The notes beneath the pieces are model-generated. The model saw nothing but the letters and a program-made list of their open reading frames with translations, made no database searches and was not told the DNA's origin. Of a stretch of 64,000 bases of DNA, positions 33,309-42,960 are shown in pieces (position 1 is the stretch's first letter; each line of letters opens with the position of its first letter). The stretch is from Selaginella moellendorffii (taxonomy: Eukaryota > Streptophyta > Lycopodiopsida > Selaginellales > Selaginellaceae), in assembly GCF_000143415.4 (NCBI RefSeq), contig NW_003314265.1, positions 200,405-264,404 of the forward strand. The letters are read 5' to 3'. Made by a program: the position numbers and the translations under genes.

Positions 33309-35911
33309 CTACATTGTTCTAGTCTTCTTCTTTCTTTCTTTCTCGTCAGCCTTTCGCTTCCTTTCCTTGATCAGCTTCACTTCTTCCTTCTTCTTGGTGT
33401 TGCTCATCTGTAGCAGCAAGGTCATTAGCACAAGAATGTAACCTTGTCACTAGAAAAAAATGAAGAAAAGTCTTACCTCCATGGCTTGGTAGAGATTTCT
33501 CTTGTTCCTGGACAGCATCATCTTCGCCATGTCCTTGGGATCGTCCTCTTTCGGTGGCGGAAGGACCTCACTTTCTGGCACATCCGCAAGAGCTTCCTCT
33601 TCTCCTGAGAAAGATTTCCCCGCCAGCTCTCTCCTCAAGTCTTCGGCATAGGATTTCTCCATCGCAGCTAGCTGCAAAGGCAAACCACACAAGAATGCTT
33701 ACAATGCAATGTTTTCCAGACGTCCTACCTCGCGTTCCTTTTCGGCTTCAAGATCTTCCCGACGCCGAGCAGCAGCCGCAACCAAAAGTTCACCTTCATC
33801 GATCCCGGATTCACTTCCTGGCAGTGGCGCCAGCTGCTGGTTCGCCGCAAGCCGCAGCCTTTTGATGGTATCAGCGTACTCTGGAACGTGTCCCTCCGCC
33901 TCGTTATCCACAAACGGCGATAGGTGCGGCGGAGGAATCCTGGCATTCTAGATTCAGTGACGCGAGCCACGCAGAGCAGCATCACTCACCTTCCAAGGAG
34001 ATAAGGCTCCGTTGGCAGCAGGATCCTGTTGTTCGCACAATCGTACACCCATTGCGGCTGGACATAATGCCTCGATAGAAATTTGTGTCCTTGTGTTGGG
34101 CGATCTACAATCTGTGATTGAACAAACGATCAGCCTAGCTCGTACGAGAATGAAGTTACCTGATGTGTAATGACTTCGTCATTTTCCGGAAAAGGGGCGC
34201 CATCTCCATCCCAGGATACTGCACCTCCGAAAGAACGAATAACAAACAATAACGACTCCCTCGGAACCTGGAAGGTCCAAACGTTAGAAAAGGAAAGAAA
34301 AAACACGAAGTCAATCTCTTACCTCTCTCCCCAAAAAGAAGGTGAGATTTTGAAACAAGCGCCTGCAGGTCCGTGTTTCCAGATCCTCATCTTCGATAAC
34401 GTCATCCACGTCCATAGCTTCAGTTTTGACTTGCACTGGAACGTCTTGTGGCTTCTCCTTCTCCTTCTCTATTTGCTTCAGTCTATCTTGCAAAGACGCT
34501 AGTCTTGCTTGAGACTCCGCTATCCTCTTCTCTTTGTTTTCTGCTTCCATTAGGCTTTGCTGTTCGTCCACAGAAACAGGAGCATCGTCTTCTTTCGCCG
34601 AGGCATCTTCCAAGAGAGGGGCAGATGTAGTTCCGCCAGCCAAGTCCTTCATCAGTGCATAGAGTTCTGGAAGTTCAAAACGACGTTAAACGGAAATTTT
34701 ACTCACGTAAGAGTTCACAACCTGCAGCAGCCTGCTCCAATCGAGGATCCAAAACTGGAGGATAGTTTAATCCCAGGGAATGGTAAAGTTTAAAATTGAC
34801 GAAACCCAGAAGCGTCTGTAGAAGATAAGCTGATCAATAGGAGAAAAAACAGAAAACAGCAACAAGTACCTCATAAAACTCGGCAAATGTAAGCATCACC
34901 CGAAAGTCGACGTCCTCCGGAAGAACCTGATTGAGAACATGTGGAGTCAAGTACGTGATCTTCTGGCCCGATACTTCGACCTGCAAAGTAGAAAACCATT
35001 GGTCACTATCAATTTAGACTGAAACTTAGCACACCTGATAGTAGATCCCTTTTACAGAGACGAATATTTTCCGTAAAGAGTGTGTTCGCGTAACATATGC
35101 TTGCCATTCAAGACTCAGCCTGCCACCAAAACATCACTACGTGATTCAGGGAAAAGAATGGTCTAATACCTTCGACAACTATGCACCCGCTCAAATGGAA
35201 CGCTATGGGTTGTGTCAGCCGGTAGAGTAGCGAACAAATGGATCATAGTCAGAGGATCCTCCAAGTCGCGAACGGCATCAATAAAAGAAGGATACCTGAT
35301 ACACCAACAAATATCTATCTTTAACGAAGATTACACAATTACTTCTTACCTCTCCTTGACTAGATGATCAAGTGTGAAAGATGGCCGATTATTTTGCAAA
35401 CGATGCGCAAGGTCTGTATTGTATTTGGCCCTGGCCTTGGTAATTTTCTTCTCGTAAGCACGAATCTCCCTGTAAGTAGTGTTACAAAATGTAAAAGAGA
35501 GAGAGAAAAAAAACCAAGGATAGGAAGAATTACCTGCTTTTCTCGAGGAGTGGCTCGTGCAGAAGGAAGTTTATGTCCTTGACATGATAGTAAGTTTTGT
35601 TCTGCCCTTCAAATTTTTTCTTTGGTTCTCTGGGATGGATTCCCTTGAGAATGCACAACCGCCTGTGTAAATTTGACGATTTCAAGATAAGAACCAGTAG
35701 CGTCTCCAAATACCTGAATTCGGGGAGCTTGATTTGGAGCCGATTGAGCGCCTTGTTCCGAGTAATGTATTTCGCTGCATTCCCCGGATTCCCGCGCCTG
35801 CCAGTGTGGAGCTTGCGCTTGGCCGCCTTGACAGCGTTCTTCACCTGCTTCACCTGCGAAGACGAAAGATCTGAGCACATTGCTCGAGCATCGCGACGAA
35901 ACACGCACCAT
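33309..35911 (-). CDS. PES: Pescadillo homologue (PES1, ribosome biogenesis)
   Basis: Nucleolar protein of the PeBoW complex (PES1, BOP1, WDR12), needed for large-subunit pre-rRNA processing. I read 14 exons: 35911-35909, 35853-35714, 35662-35534, 35469-35350, 35295-35170, 35119-35035, 34980-34870, 34815-34722, 34666-34323, 34267-34160, 34111-33990, 33939-33729, 33671-33477 and 33407-33309. The sum is 1887 nt, 628 aa, in frame throughout. N-terminal hallmarks are [24 protein letters not shown] and [19 protein letters not shown]. An acidic/Lys linker and a BRCT domain follow ([16 protein letters not shown] to [12 protein letters not shown], about residues 345-440), then [15 protein letters not shown], a charged coiled coil and a Lys-rich tail. 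The first coding exon may be just the ATG. A telo-box doublet lies about 20 bp upstream, typical of ribosome-biogenesis genes. Confidence 0.95.
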
Positions 35912-35932
35912 TCTCTTCCGCCCGCCCTTCTC

Positions 35933-35948
35933 AAACCCTAAACCCTAG
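35933..35948 (-). promoter_or_regulatory. Telo-box doublet upstream of Pescadillo
   Basis: The plus strand reads AAACCCTAAACCCTAG. AAACCCTAA is the telo-box found in promoters and 5' leaders of plant ribosomal-protein and ribosome-biogenesis genes, where it acts with site II elements. It lies 22 bp upstream of the Pescadillo ATG, probably in or near the 5' leader. Confidence 0.6.
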
Positions 35949-36023
35949 AATTTCGATCGCATATTCCACGCAAGAATCTTGGTCACATTGAAGCGGAATA
36001 TACTACAAGAATATACAGTCGTG

Positions 36024-37813
36024 CTATCGTGCTACCGTGCTGTTGCTGTGCTCTCCACATCGTCGATGGACGTCTCTCATTCTCGCGGCGGATCTACAAA
36101 TCCCACTGCACGACCAATCGAACGAAGCGACGCACGCATTCCCAGCTCGGAGCTTCGATTCGCAATCTGGCAAATCCAATTCAGCTGTGAGGGATTTTAG
36201 TTGAAGTTCACACGATCGAGTGAACACACCTGTAGTTCCGCAGCACAGGCTCCGGTCATTGATGTGCTTCACGTTTAAACCGATGAGCCAAGCTCCCAGT
36301 GACACATCCTCGTTTGCATATCTGTGGAGAATGTCCCTGTGGAGAAACCAAATGAGAATCTGGACTGGAAACAAAAAAACAGGAGATTTACTTGTTCGCC
36401 AAGATATATGCTGCCAGATCCTGAGAGATGCCATAGAGTTGTCCCGTTGCGTGCTGGAAGTATCTATTCCCATCTCCTCCAAACTTTCGAAACTCGGGCT
36501 CGTAGTACTTCCCACCCCTGAGTTCATGGAAAACCAACAGGATCATGAATTAGCAAATGTCACAAAGCTTACTTCTGGGAAAGTACAGCTCCATGTTTCA
36601 TGCAACCAATATAAATACCAGGTTTCGAGCGGTGACGTGCCAATGTCTTGCCAAGTTTTTCTGACACACAAAAACTGTGAAACGCTGTTAAGGAAAAGCG
36701 AGAGATGGCTTACCCAAGTTTACATGAACATCATCGTCGACTTTTACGTAGAAATCTGCATCCCAAAGCGACACGGCTGTAGCAAAGTACGCTTTGGTCT
36801 TGGCGGATAGTTCACGATAGCCTTCGATATGATCATCCTGGAATTCCAAGTAATCAGAAATGGTTTTATGTTGAAGGGTTTATAGCATGTACCAGCCGGA
36901 GAAAGTCCGAGTAGAGCTCATCTTCAGCATCAATCGTACGTTCTAAAATTCCACCTGGAGTAGCACTAAGGATCGAAATAATCAGGAAAACAGGAAACAC
37001 AAAACAAGTTCCTACCTGTGACCAACGACAAATCTGACAACAATGCCTTTCTCCTTTTCCAGTTTCTTGAGCTCCGCTCCTGGTACGAGAGAAACTTAGC
37101 CACCGACAAGGAACCAAAATCTTTAGAGAAAACTTGACTTGCCTCTGGGCATCCATGTCTCACGGACGGAGTCTCTGCGCTTGCGGCTTGTAAATGCAGT
37201 GTTTATTCCTACAACAACGAGAACTTTCGGTCGTTGTTTGATCCTAATGCTAGCGTTCCCAACACTCCCGCTTCTATAGAGCGTTGTTGGGCTCGTTGAT
37301 CTGCTGCACAGACAAAAAAAACTATGTTGACATTAGTTTTGGGAAGAGAACCGCTCGGAAGGAAGATCTAATGGGAATAAAGAAAAGTTCTTAAGATCCT
37401 GTGGAAGCAAAGCTTTTAACGTGTAGTGTGCAGCACTTCCACTGGGTGACCACGAGCTTTCACAGGCGCCTTTCTGCGCATTCAAGCTCTAGAAGGAATA
37501 TAACCCCTTCCTGTGACTGTCTTTTTCTACCACTGCCAGAAGTAAAAAAAGTAAACAACACTTTCGCTCGATTCACCCAAGCAATGCAGCCCAATGCAAG
37601 CACAGCACACACAGATCTAGACTGTGCAAAGGAGAAAATCTCAAACAAATCGATGGAATACCTGCTGGGAGAGAAGAATCCGATGAAGAAGCTCGCGAGG
37701 CACAGGACCGCGACGCATAATTTTGGGGTAAGAGCGCTCGCGGCCGCCCTCCCTTTGATCATTGCCTGTGAGGAGAATGAATCCAGCGCCGCGGCGGAGG
37801 ATTTGCCCTTCAT
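36024..37813 (-). CDS. GT31 beta-1,3-galactosyltransferase (DUF4094 type)
   Basis: Golgi type II membrane glycosyltransferase that adds beta-1,3-galactose, in plants mainly to arabinogalactan proteins or N-glycans. Model: exons 37813-37662, 37303-37143, 37079-37016, 36965-36893, 36837-36714, 36660-36573, 36517-36392, 36336-36230 and 36166-36024, 1038 nt, 345 aa. A signal anchor lies at about residues 28-48 ([16 protein letters not shown]). Motifs in order: [19 protein letters not shown], the metal-binding [56 protein letters not shown] and a Cys-rich end ([12 protein letters not shown]). Intron 2 uses a GC donor (AG|GCAAGT). The acceptor of intron 1 is a CAGCAG tandem that could add or drop one Ser. 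Only 112 bp separate its stop from the Pescadillo ATG. It is divergent from SYP81. Confidence 0.93.
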
Positions 37814-38089
37814 TGCGTGCCATTAACTGCTGGAATCAGCGCTGGAGCTTGGAGCCGACGCCAAATCCTGTACCAATCCCCGCGATGCTATGCCTGCGCT
37901 GCCGGATCCAGACTGCATTCTTCGATCCAAGGCTGGAATTCGCGATATTTCGCTGGAAGGTCCTGGAATCCCAGAGGCGCTTGGAAGCTCTAGCTAAGAT
38001 CTCGAGTTCTCTGACGCGGAAATAAGTGAAGGAATAAAAGGAACCAAATAAACGAATGGGCTTTGGTTAGGGTTTTTTGGAACAGAGGA
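37814..38089. promoter_or_regulatory. Divergent promoter region, GT31 and SYP81
   Basis: 276 bp between the two start codons. TTAGGGTTT (reverse telo-box) lies at 38067-38075, 15 bp before the SYP81 ATG. The region presumably drives both genes. No other motif is clear. Confidence 0.45.
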
Positions 38090-39358
38090 ATGGCGCTGGC
38101 GCGACGTGATCGCACCGAGGCGTTTAGGGATGCCGTGCGGGCGGCGGCGGCATCGATTCCACAATGTGATGAGGTGAGGTTTCGCGATCCAGCGCTTAGA
38201 TTTTGCAGAGATGTTTCTTACGGACCGGTCCAGGTCAAGATCGCCTCATCTCTGATAATGCACAGGACACTGGAGCTTCTGCCTTTCACAGCAGCAGCAT
38301 TGGAGATTGTATGTAATCGCTGCTCGAGTTTTTCTTTTGTCGCGCTCGTGATTCTGGTGTGCGGATTGGATTTCATGCAGCTTGGTCACATTCGGACAAT
38401 GGAATCTTTTATTTTGGAGCGGCGAAAGGATTATCTGGATCGACAACGATGTACTGAGGAAGAACGAGACAACATCGAACACGAGGTGAATTTTTGTGCT
38501 TGTTCCTGTTTTTTTGGAATGTGATGTTCTTTCTTCTTTCGTTTTGTAGGTGGGGTTATCTGTCAAGGCTTGCAAGCAACGAATTGACGACTTGAAGAAC
38601 AGTATCGCGGGTGGAAAAAAATTGTTTTGGAAAGGAGCCGTAAACGCTGATTTGAATGCACACCAACATGGCATAGTAAGAGTCTCTAGAGGGTTTAGAC
38701 TTTCGTTGTTTTATGCATGGCTCTTTCAGGTGTTGATGCTCAGCGAGAAGTTGCATGCGGTGACAACCATATTTGATGCCTTAAGAGCTTCCAGGTTTCA
38801 GAAGGCGCTGGATAAAACACTACCAAAACGAAGGCCTCACCTCCAATCTGCCACTGCTCAGCTGGAAGCCGAGCTATCCAACAGAACCGCTGCTGCTACT
38901 TCGTTCAATAGGGAAAATCTTCAAGAACTTCAGCCTTCCCAGGCACAGATTGTTCTTGACAGCGAGACTAGAGCTCTGCAGGTAGAGATTTGATATCCTT
39001 TTTCTCAGTGTTCCTGTTCTGTTTCCAGGAAGAGCTGTCCAACCTTCTAGATACAGCGGAAGACACTGAAAGAAAGATGCTCGAGGTGTCGGCTTTAAAC
39101 CATCTCTTCTCTTCGTACGTCTTCCAGCAATCTCAACAAATCGAGCTTTTGTATCAGCAGGTTTGTGCTTGTTCTAAGATGCATTCAAAAACACGTCCAT
39201 TCGCTTTCCAGGCCGTTGAAGCGACTGAAAATGTCAACAAGGGAAACAAGGAGCTCAGGAAGACGATCGAGCGGAACACGAGCAGTCGAACGTTTCTCCT
39301 TATGTTCTTGACTATCCTTCCGCTGTCGCTGCTCTTCCTCGACTGGTACAATGGCTAA
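38090..39358 (+). CDS. SYP81: Qa-SNARE SYP81 (Ufe1/syntaxin-18 type)
   Basis: ER-resident t-SNARE that acts in Golgi-to-ER retrograde fusion. Model: exons 38090-38173, 38234-38308, 38381-38485, 38550-38675, 38730-38981, 39029-39160 and 39212-39358, 921 nt, 306 aa; every intron is GT-AG and 48-72 bp. The N-terminal ARRDRTEAFRDAVR matches the family's RDRTEDFKEAV start. Further family blocks are ESFILERRKDYLDRQR with EEERDNIE, LSEKLHAVTTIFDALRASRF and LPKRRP. The SNARE helix runs about residues 215-275 (KMLEVSALNHLFSSYVFQQS, QQIELLYQQAVEAT) and contains the central Gln. A C-terminal membrane anchor follows (RTFLLMFLTILPLSLLFLDW). Broken copies of exons 6-7 lie downstream at 40497-41130. Confidence 0.95.
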
Positions 39359-39375
39359 CAATAAGTTTCTGAAAG

Positions 39376-39840
39376 ATGGTAGCATCGCTCTGTGTTTCTT
39401 CAACTTGGCTTCAGCTCGCCAGCCTCTGAAGGTAACCTGTAAGAGTGAAAGCTGTGCTTAGAGAATACCTCGCTTGGGGAAGAAAGCTCATGGTGTTCTC
39501 CAAGAGATGCACGACGATGGCTACACTCTTAAGAAGAAGGAATACGCGTCCATTGTCTTGGGCCTGCTTAAGGACCGAGAGACATCGTACAGGACATGAC
39601 GAGCAACAAGAACTTCAGTCACGCGGTAATCTTATCCGAACGTGTTACGACAAGGTTGTTTGCCTTAAGATTTTCAAGATGATGGTCGCTCAAGCTGGAT
39701 TGCACAACAAAGAGGATGCCGTCTCAAATGGCAGTTGACGACGGGGCCTAGGCATTGTTGAGCCTGCTGAAGGAGAGTGATTACAACATGACTATAGACT
39801 TGCTCCGTGTCTAGAGCAAGCATGCAATGTTCTCGACAAG
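39376..39840 (+). pseudogene. Decayed copy of the PPR gene at 41188-42924
   Basis: Begins AAGATGGTAGCATCGCTCTG, the same as 41455 onward in the intact gene. It continues with recognisable pieces: GGTGTTCTCCAAGAGATGCA, CAACAAGAACTTCAGTCAC, GATTTTCAAGATGATGGTCG and AATGTTCTCGACAAG. These correspond to 41455-41960 with internal deletions and frameshifts. No long frame survives. It starts only 18 bp after the SYP81 stop, the position the intact PPR gene holds relative to the decayed SYP81 copy. See the finding on the duplicated gene pair. Confidence 0.8.
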
Positions 39841-39854
39841 AAAGCTTCAGGTTA

Positions 39855-40490
39855 CGCTCGTTATTAGTTCCTTCAGGCAACGTCTTAAAACGCTGGGAAT
39901 TGTAGATAGCTGATGTTTTCCCTCGTAATTTCACTGATATAGGCCGCACTAGGATGAGGACAAGAAATGCGATCAGTACTCCCCCCTGATTCTGCATTTC
40001 AACGTGAGTTTCACAAACAGGTCCTAAGCTCACGTCATTTTTGCTTCCTAGATTATGGATGGAGATAGACCATGAAAAGGCTACACGGATGCTATAAGAC
40101 TTGTGTGGTGGTGTTTCTTATGGCCAACTTTGATGTAGTCAGCGCAACCAACAGTATGAAGTGTTTACAGTTCATTCAGAGCCTAACTAAGGAGCAAAGG
40201 ACTGTACTCGTACATGCATGCAATGCATTTGAGCTCTCTCGTGTCCCTCTAGTCTTCATTTGTAGCGCGCACCCGCTCCAAACAGTGGATCACAACCTAA
40301 CGTAATCAATGCTCGGGCCTGTCTTGATCAAGCTTGCGAGCAAAACGTTTTTATTCTTGGCTGATAAGGTTTTGGAGGTTGCTGCCTTTTGAGGTAGATC
40401 TCTTCTGTTACAATGTTACAACGAGTGTGATGACCCCTATGTACAATCCATATTTGCTGGCAGAGGGTGAAGGCCAAGGAGTGTGATCGA
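39855..40490. other. Unassigned sequence between decayed gene copies
   Basis: Ordinary composition, only short ORFs, none recognisable. It presumably contains further eroded parts of the duplicated PPR gene or its flank, but I cannot align it by eye. Confidence 0.35.
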
Positions 40491-40496
40491 GGAGTT

Positions 40497-40622
40497 TTTT
40501 ATGTATTTCAATTTTGAAGTTTCTCGAGGAAGAGCAGCGAAAGCGGAAGGATCGGCAAGGAGAAACGTTTGACTGCTTGTGTTCCGCTGGATCGTCTTCC
40601 TGAGCTTCTTGTTTCCCTTGTT
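40497..40622 (-). pseudogene. Inverted fragment of SYP81 last exon
   Basis: The minus strand reads CAACAAGGGAAACAAGAAGC and CTCAGGAAGACGATC, then CAAACGTTTCTCCTT and CTTCCGCTTTCGCTGCTCTT. This follows SYP81 39230-39345 in order with scattered mismatches. It is in opposite orientation to both the intact gene and the neighbouring fragment at 40815-41130, so a local inversion or an inverted insertion has occurred. Confidence 0.75.
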
Positions 40623-40814
40623 GAAAGTTTTAGTTGTCGAGGAGAAGGATTTAACTTCTCAAAATCTCCTTCAATTTCTCCGTCACAACTGCGAACGTTT
40701 CAACACACCAGATGCAGGTGGCCAGGACCCAGTCGAATTGCGTTGATATAGTTCGTGGGGCTGGCAACAGCACCCCAACGAACCTGCTCATAGCCGAGCT
40801 ACCCTGCTACTCGT

Positions 40815-41130
40815 CAATGTTCAAGAACTTTCTTGACAGCGAGGTAGAGAATTGATTTTTTCTCTCGCTGCATCCAGAAGGTTGAGCAGGATAGTAAGGA
40901 ACAAAAAAAAAAAATTTGAAAAATGCTCGAGGTGTCGGCTTTGGACCATTTCTTCTCTTCCTACGTCTTCCAGCAATCTCAACAAATCGAGCTTTTGTAT
41001 CAACAGGTGTGTGCATGTTTTAGCATTCATAAACACGTCTGTTTGCTTTCCAGGCTGTGGAATCGACTGAAAATGTCAACAAGGGAGCAAGGAGCTTCAG
41101 GAAGACGATCGAGCGAAATACAAGGAGTTG
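40815..41130 (+). pseudogene. Decayed SYP81 copy, exon 5 end to exon 7
   Basis: TTCTTGACAGCGAG with GTAGAGA matches the end of SYP81 exon 5. The stretch from ATGCTCGAGGTGTCGGCTTT through TTTTGTATCAACAG matches exon 6, with intron and splice sites recognisable. TGTCAACAAGGGAGCAAGGA to ACGATCGAGCGAAATAC matches exon 7. An extra G in CAACAAGGGAGCAAG and other changes break the frame, and the membrane anchor is missing. It lies 57 bp before the intact PPR gene. Confidence 0.85.
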
Positions 41131-41187
41131 AACGTTTCATCTTTGTAACACCACCCATGGCCGTTAAACCCTAAAACCCTGGCTAGT

Positions 41188-42924
41188 ATGGTGCTTGCGA
41201 TGCTGAGAGCGAAGAGCGCCTTCTTCCGGTTTGCGGCATTTCGGTCCATTGGAGCAAATGGGTCGCGCTCTCTGGCAAGTGTAGCTCAGGCCCAGGTAGC
41301 AAATCCGCCGGAGGAGCTAGATGAAGCAGTTGTGGGAATGATTTTGGAGTCTTTGAAGGAGAGGCCGCAAGGGGAGGCTTTGGACGACGTAATGCAGCAG
41401 TGGAAGGGGTCAGTCGGACACAAGGCCGTGAATAAGGTGCTAGAGCAAGTGAAAGATGGTAGCATCGCTCTGCGTTTCTTCAATTGGGCTTCCAAGCAGG
41501 AGGTGTTCTCCAAGCACAGCTTTCATTCTTACAGGCTACTCCTTCAGAGGCTAGCGGGGAAGGAAGCTCGAGGTGTTCTCCAGGAGATGCACGACGGTGG
41601 CTACACTCTTAAGAAGAAGGAATACGCGTCCATTGTCTCGGGCCTGCTCAAGGAGAACCACTCCGAGGAAGTCATTGGCATCGTACAGGACATGACTAGC
41701 AACAAGAACTTCAATCACTCGGTTGTCAACCATCTGATCCGGACGTGTTACGACATGAAGAAGCCGGAAGTTGCTAGTAAGATTTTCAGGATGATGGTCG
41801 CTCAACCTGGATCGCAAGATGCCGTGTCGAAGGCTGCTGACGACGGGGCCTGGACAGTGTGGAGCCTGCTGAAGAAGGAGAGCGATTACAACATGACCAT
41901 AGACTTGCTGTGTAGAGAGGGGCTTCTGGAGCAAGCATGCAATGTGCTCGACAAGATGCTGGAAGGCAAGTATGAAGCGACGACGTTCACATACGGCCGC
42001 CTCGTAGATGGTTTCCTCAGGCTTTCCAAGTTCTCCGAGGCCTTGGCAGTCCTGGACGTGATGGCTGAGCGTGGCTGTATACCTCCAGCTATCGTTTACA
42101 ATCAGCTTATCGACGGGTTGTGCAAGGCAGGGAAGGTGGAGGAGGCTTTTGAGCTTTCGACGACAATGGTTAAGAATGGGTGTTCTCCCACGCTGTACAC
42201 GTACAACAGTCTCATCAACGGCCTCTGCCTGCAAGGGAAAACTGATGAAGCCAGGGACTTCCTACAGGAAATGGCGGATTCTGGTTATAATCCAGACGTC
42301 GTGACTTACACAGTTCTCATAAACAGTCTTCGCAGGGATGGTAACTTCAGGGCTGCAGTAGACGTGTTTGACGAGATGGTCTCCAAAGGAGGTTGCGTAC
42401 CCGACCGAGCGTCATATATGCCGTTACTCATTGGGCTTTGCAAAGAAGGATGCGTTCAACTTGTTCAGGAATTTCTGGAGAAGCACAGGGCTCGACTTGA
42501 TCTCGGTAGTTTCTTCCACAACTTGCTCATAAGCACCCTCTCCAAGCACGGGAAACTTGACGATGCCAGGAAGGTCTTTCGGGAGCTGGCGTCTCCGGAG
42601 CTGGTTCACTTCAACAGTTTCATGTCGGCTCTCTGCCAGCGCAAGCTCATAAGCGAAGCGTTCCAAGTCTACGAGCAGCTCCAGAAAAAAGGCCTGGTTC
42701 CAGACACCTATACTTATACAATCCTCATCGGGGGACTGTGTGACGTCGGACGAACAGACCAAGCGCTCTCGCTGAAAGACACGATGATCCAGAACAACTG
42801 TAAGCCGGACAGTGTGACTTACGGAATCCTCCGTGCTGGTCTCCTGAAAGCTGGAAGACGGACTGACGCGGAGCAGCTTAAAGCTCAGATGCCAGCAGCA
42901 GCCGGAGCAGGGTCGTCTTCCTGA
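41188..42924 (+). CDS. P-class pentatricopeptide repeat protein, probably mitochondrial
   Basis: Intronless, 578 aa. PPR proteins bind single-stranded organelle RNA and act in stability, splicing or cleavage. The N-terminus (MVLAMLRAKSAFFRFAAFRS) is Arg/Ser/Ala-rich with no acidic residue in the first 40, as in a mitochondrial presequence. Residues about 95-130 hold the ALRFFNWASKQ motif seen at the start of many plant PPR proteins. At least nine 35-residue repeats follow (for example VYNQLIDGLCKAGKVEEAFE, YTYNSLINGLCLQGKTDEAR and VVTYTVLINSLRRDGNF). No E, DYW or SMR domain follows, so it is a simple P-class protein. A telo-box AAACCCTAA lies at 41166-41174, 14 bp before the ATG. The gene converges on the next PPR gene with 36 bp between the stops. 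A broken copy lies at 39376-39840. Confidence 0.92.
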   Translation: MVLAMLRAKSAFFRFAAFRSIGANGSRSLASVAQAQVANPPEELDEAVVGMILESLKERPQGEALDDVMQQWKGSVGHKAVNKVLEQVKDGSIALRFFNWASKQEVFSKHSFHSYRLLLQRLAGKEARGVLQEMHDGGYTLKKKEYASIVSGLLKENHSEEVIGIVQDMTSNKNFNHSVVNHLIRTCYDMKKPEVASKIFRMMVAQPGSQDAVSKAADDGAWTVWSLLKKESDYNMTIDLLCREGLLEQACNVLDKMLEGKYEATTFTYGRLVDGFLRLSKFSEALAVLDVMAERGCIPPAIVYNQLIDGLCKAGKVEEAFELSTTMVKNGCSPTLYTYNSLINGLCLQGKTDEARDFLQEMADSGYNPDVVTYTVLINSLRRDGNFRAAVDVFDEMVSKGGCVPDRASYMPLLIGLCKEGCVQLVQEFLEKHRARLDLGSFFHNLLISTLSKHGKLDDARKVFRELASPELVHFNSFMSALCQRKLISEAFQVYEQLQKKGLVPDTYTYTILIGGLCDVGRTDQALSLKDTMIQNNCKPDSVTYGILRAGLLKAGRRTDAEQLKAQMPAAAGAGSSS

Positions 42925-42960
42925 GTAAGATCTCTTGTTCTTTCTTCTTCTAATATAACT

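Noticed and set aside
40072-40305. 77-codon ORF between gene relics
   Set aside because: No similarity to PPR or SYP81 and no supporting splice or homology signal.
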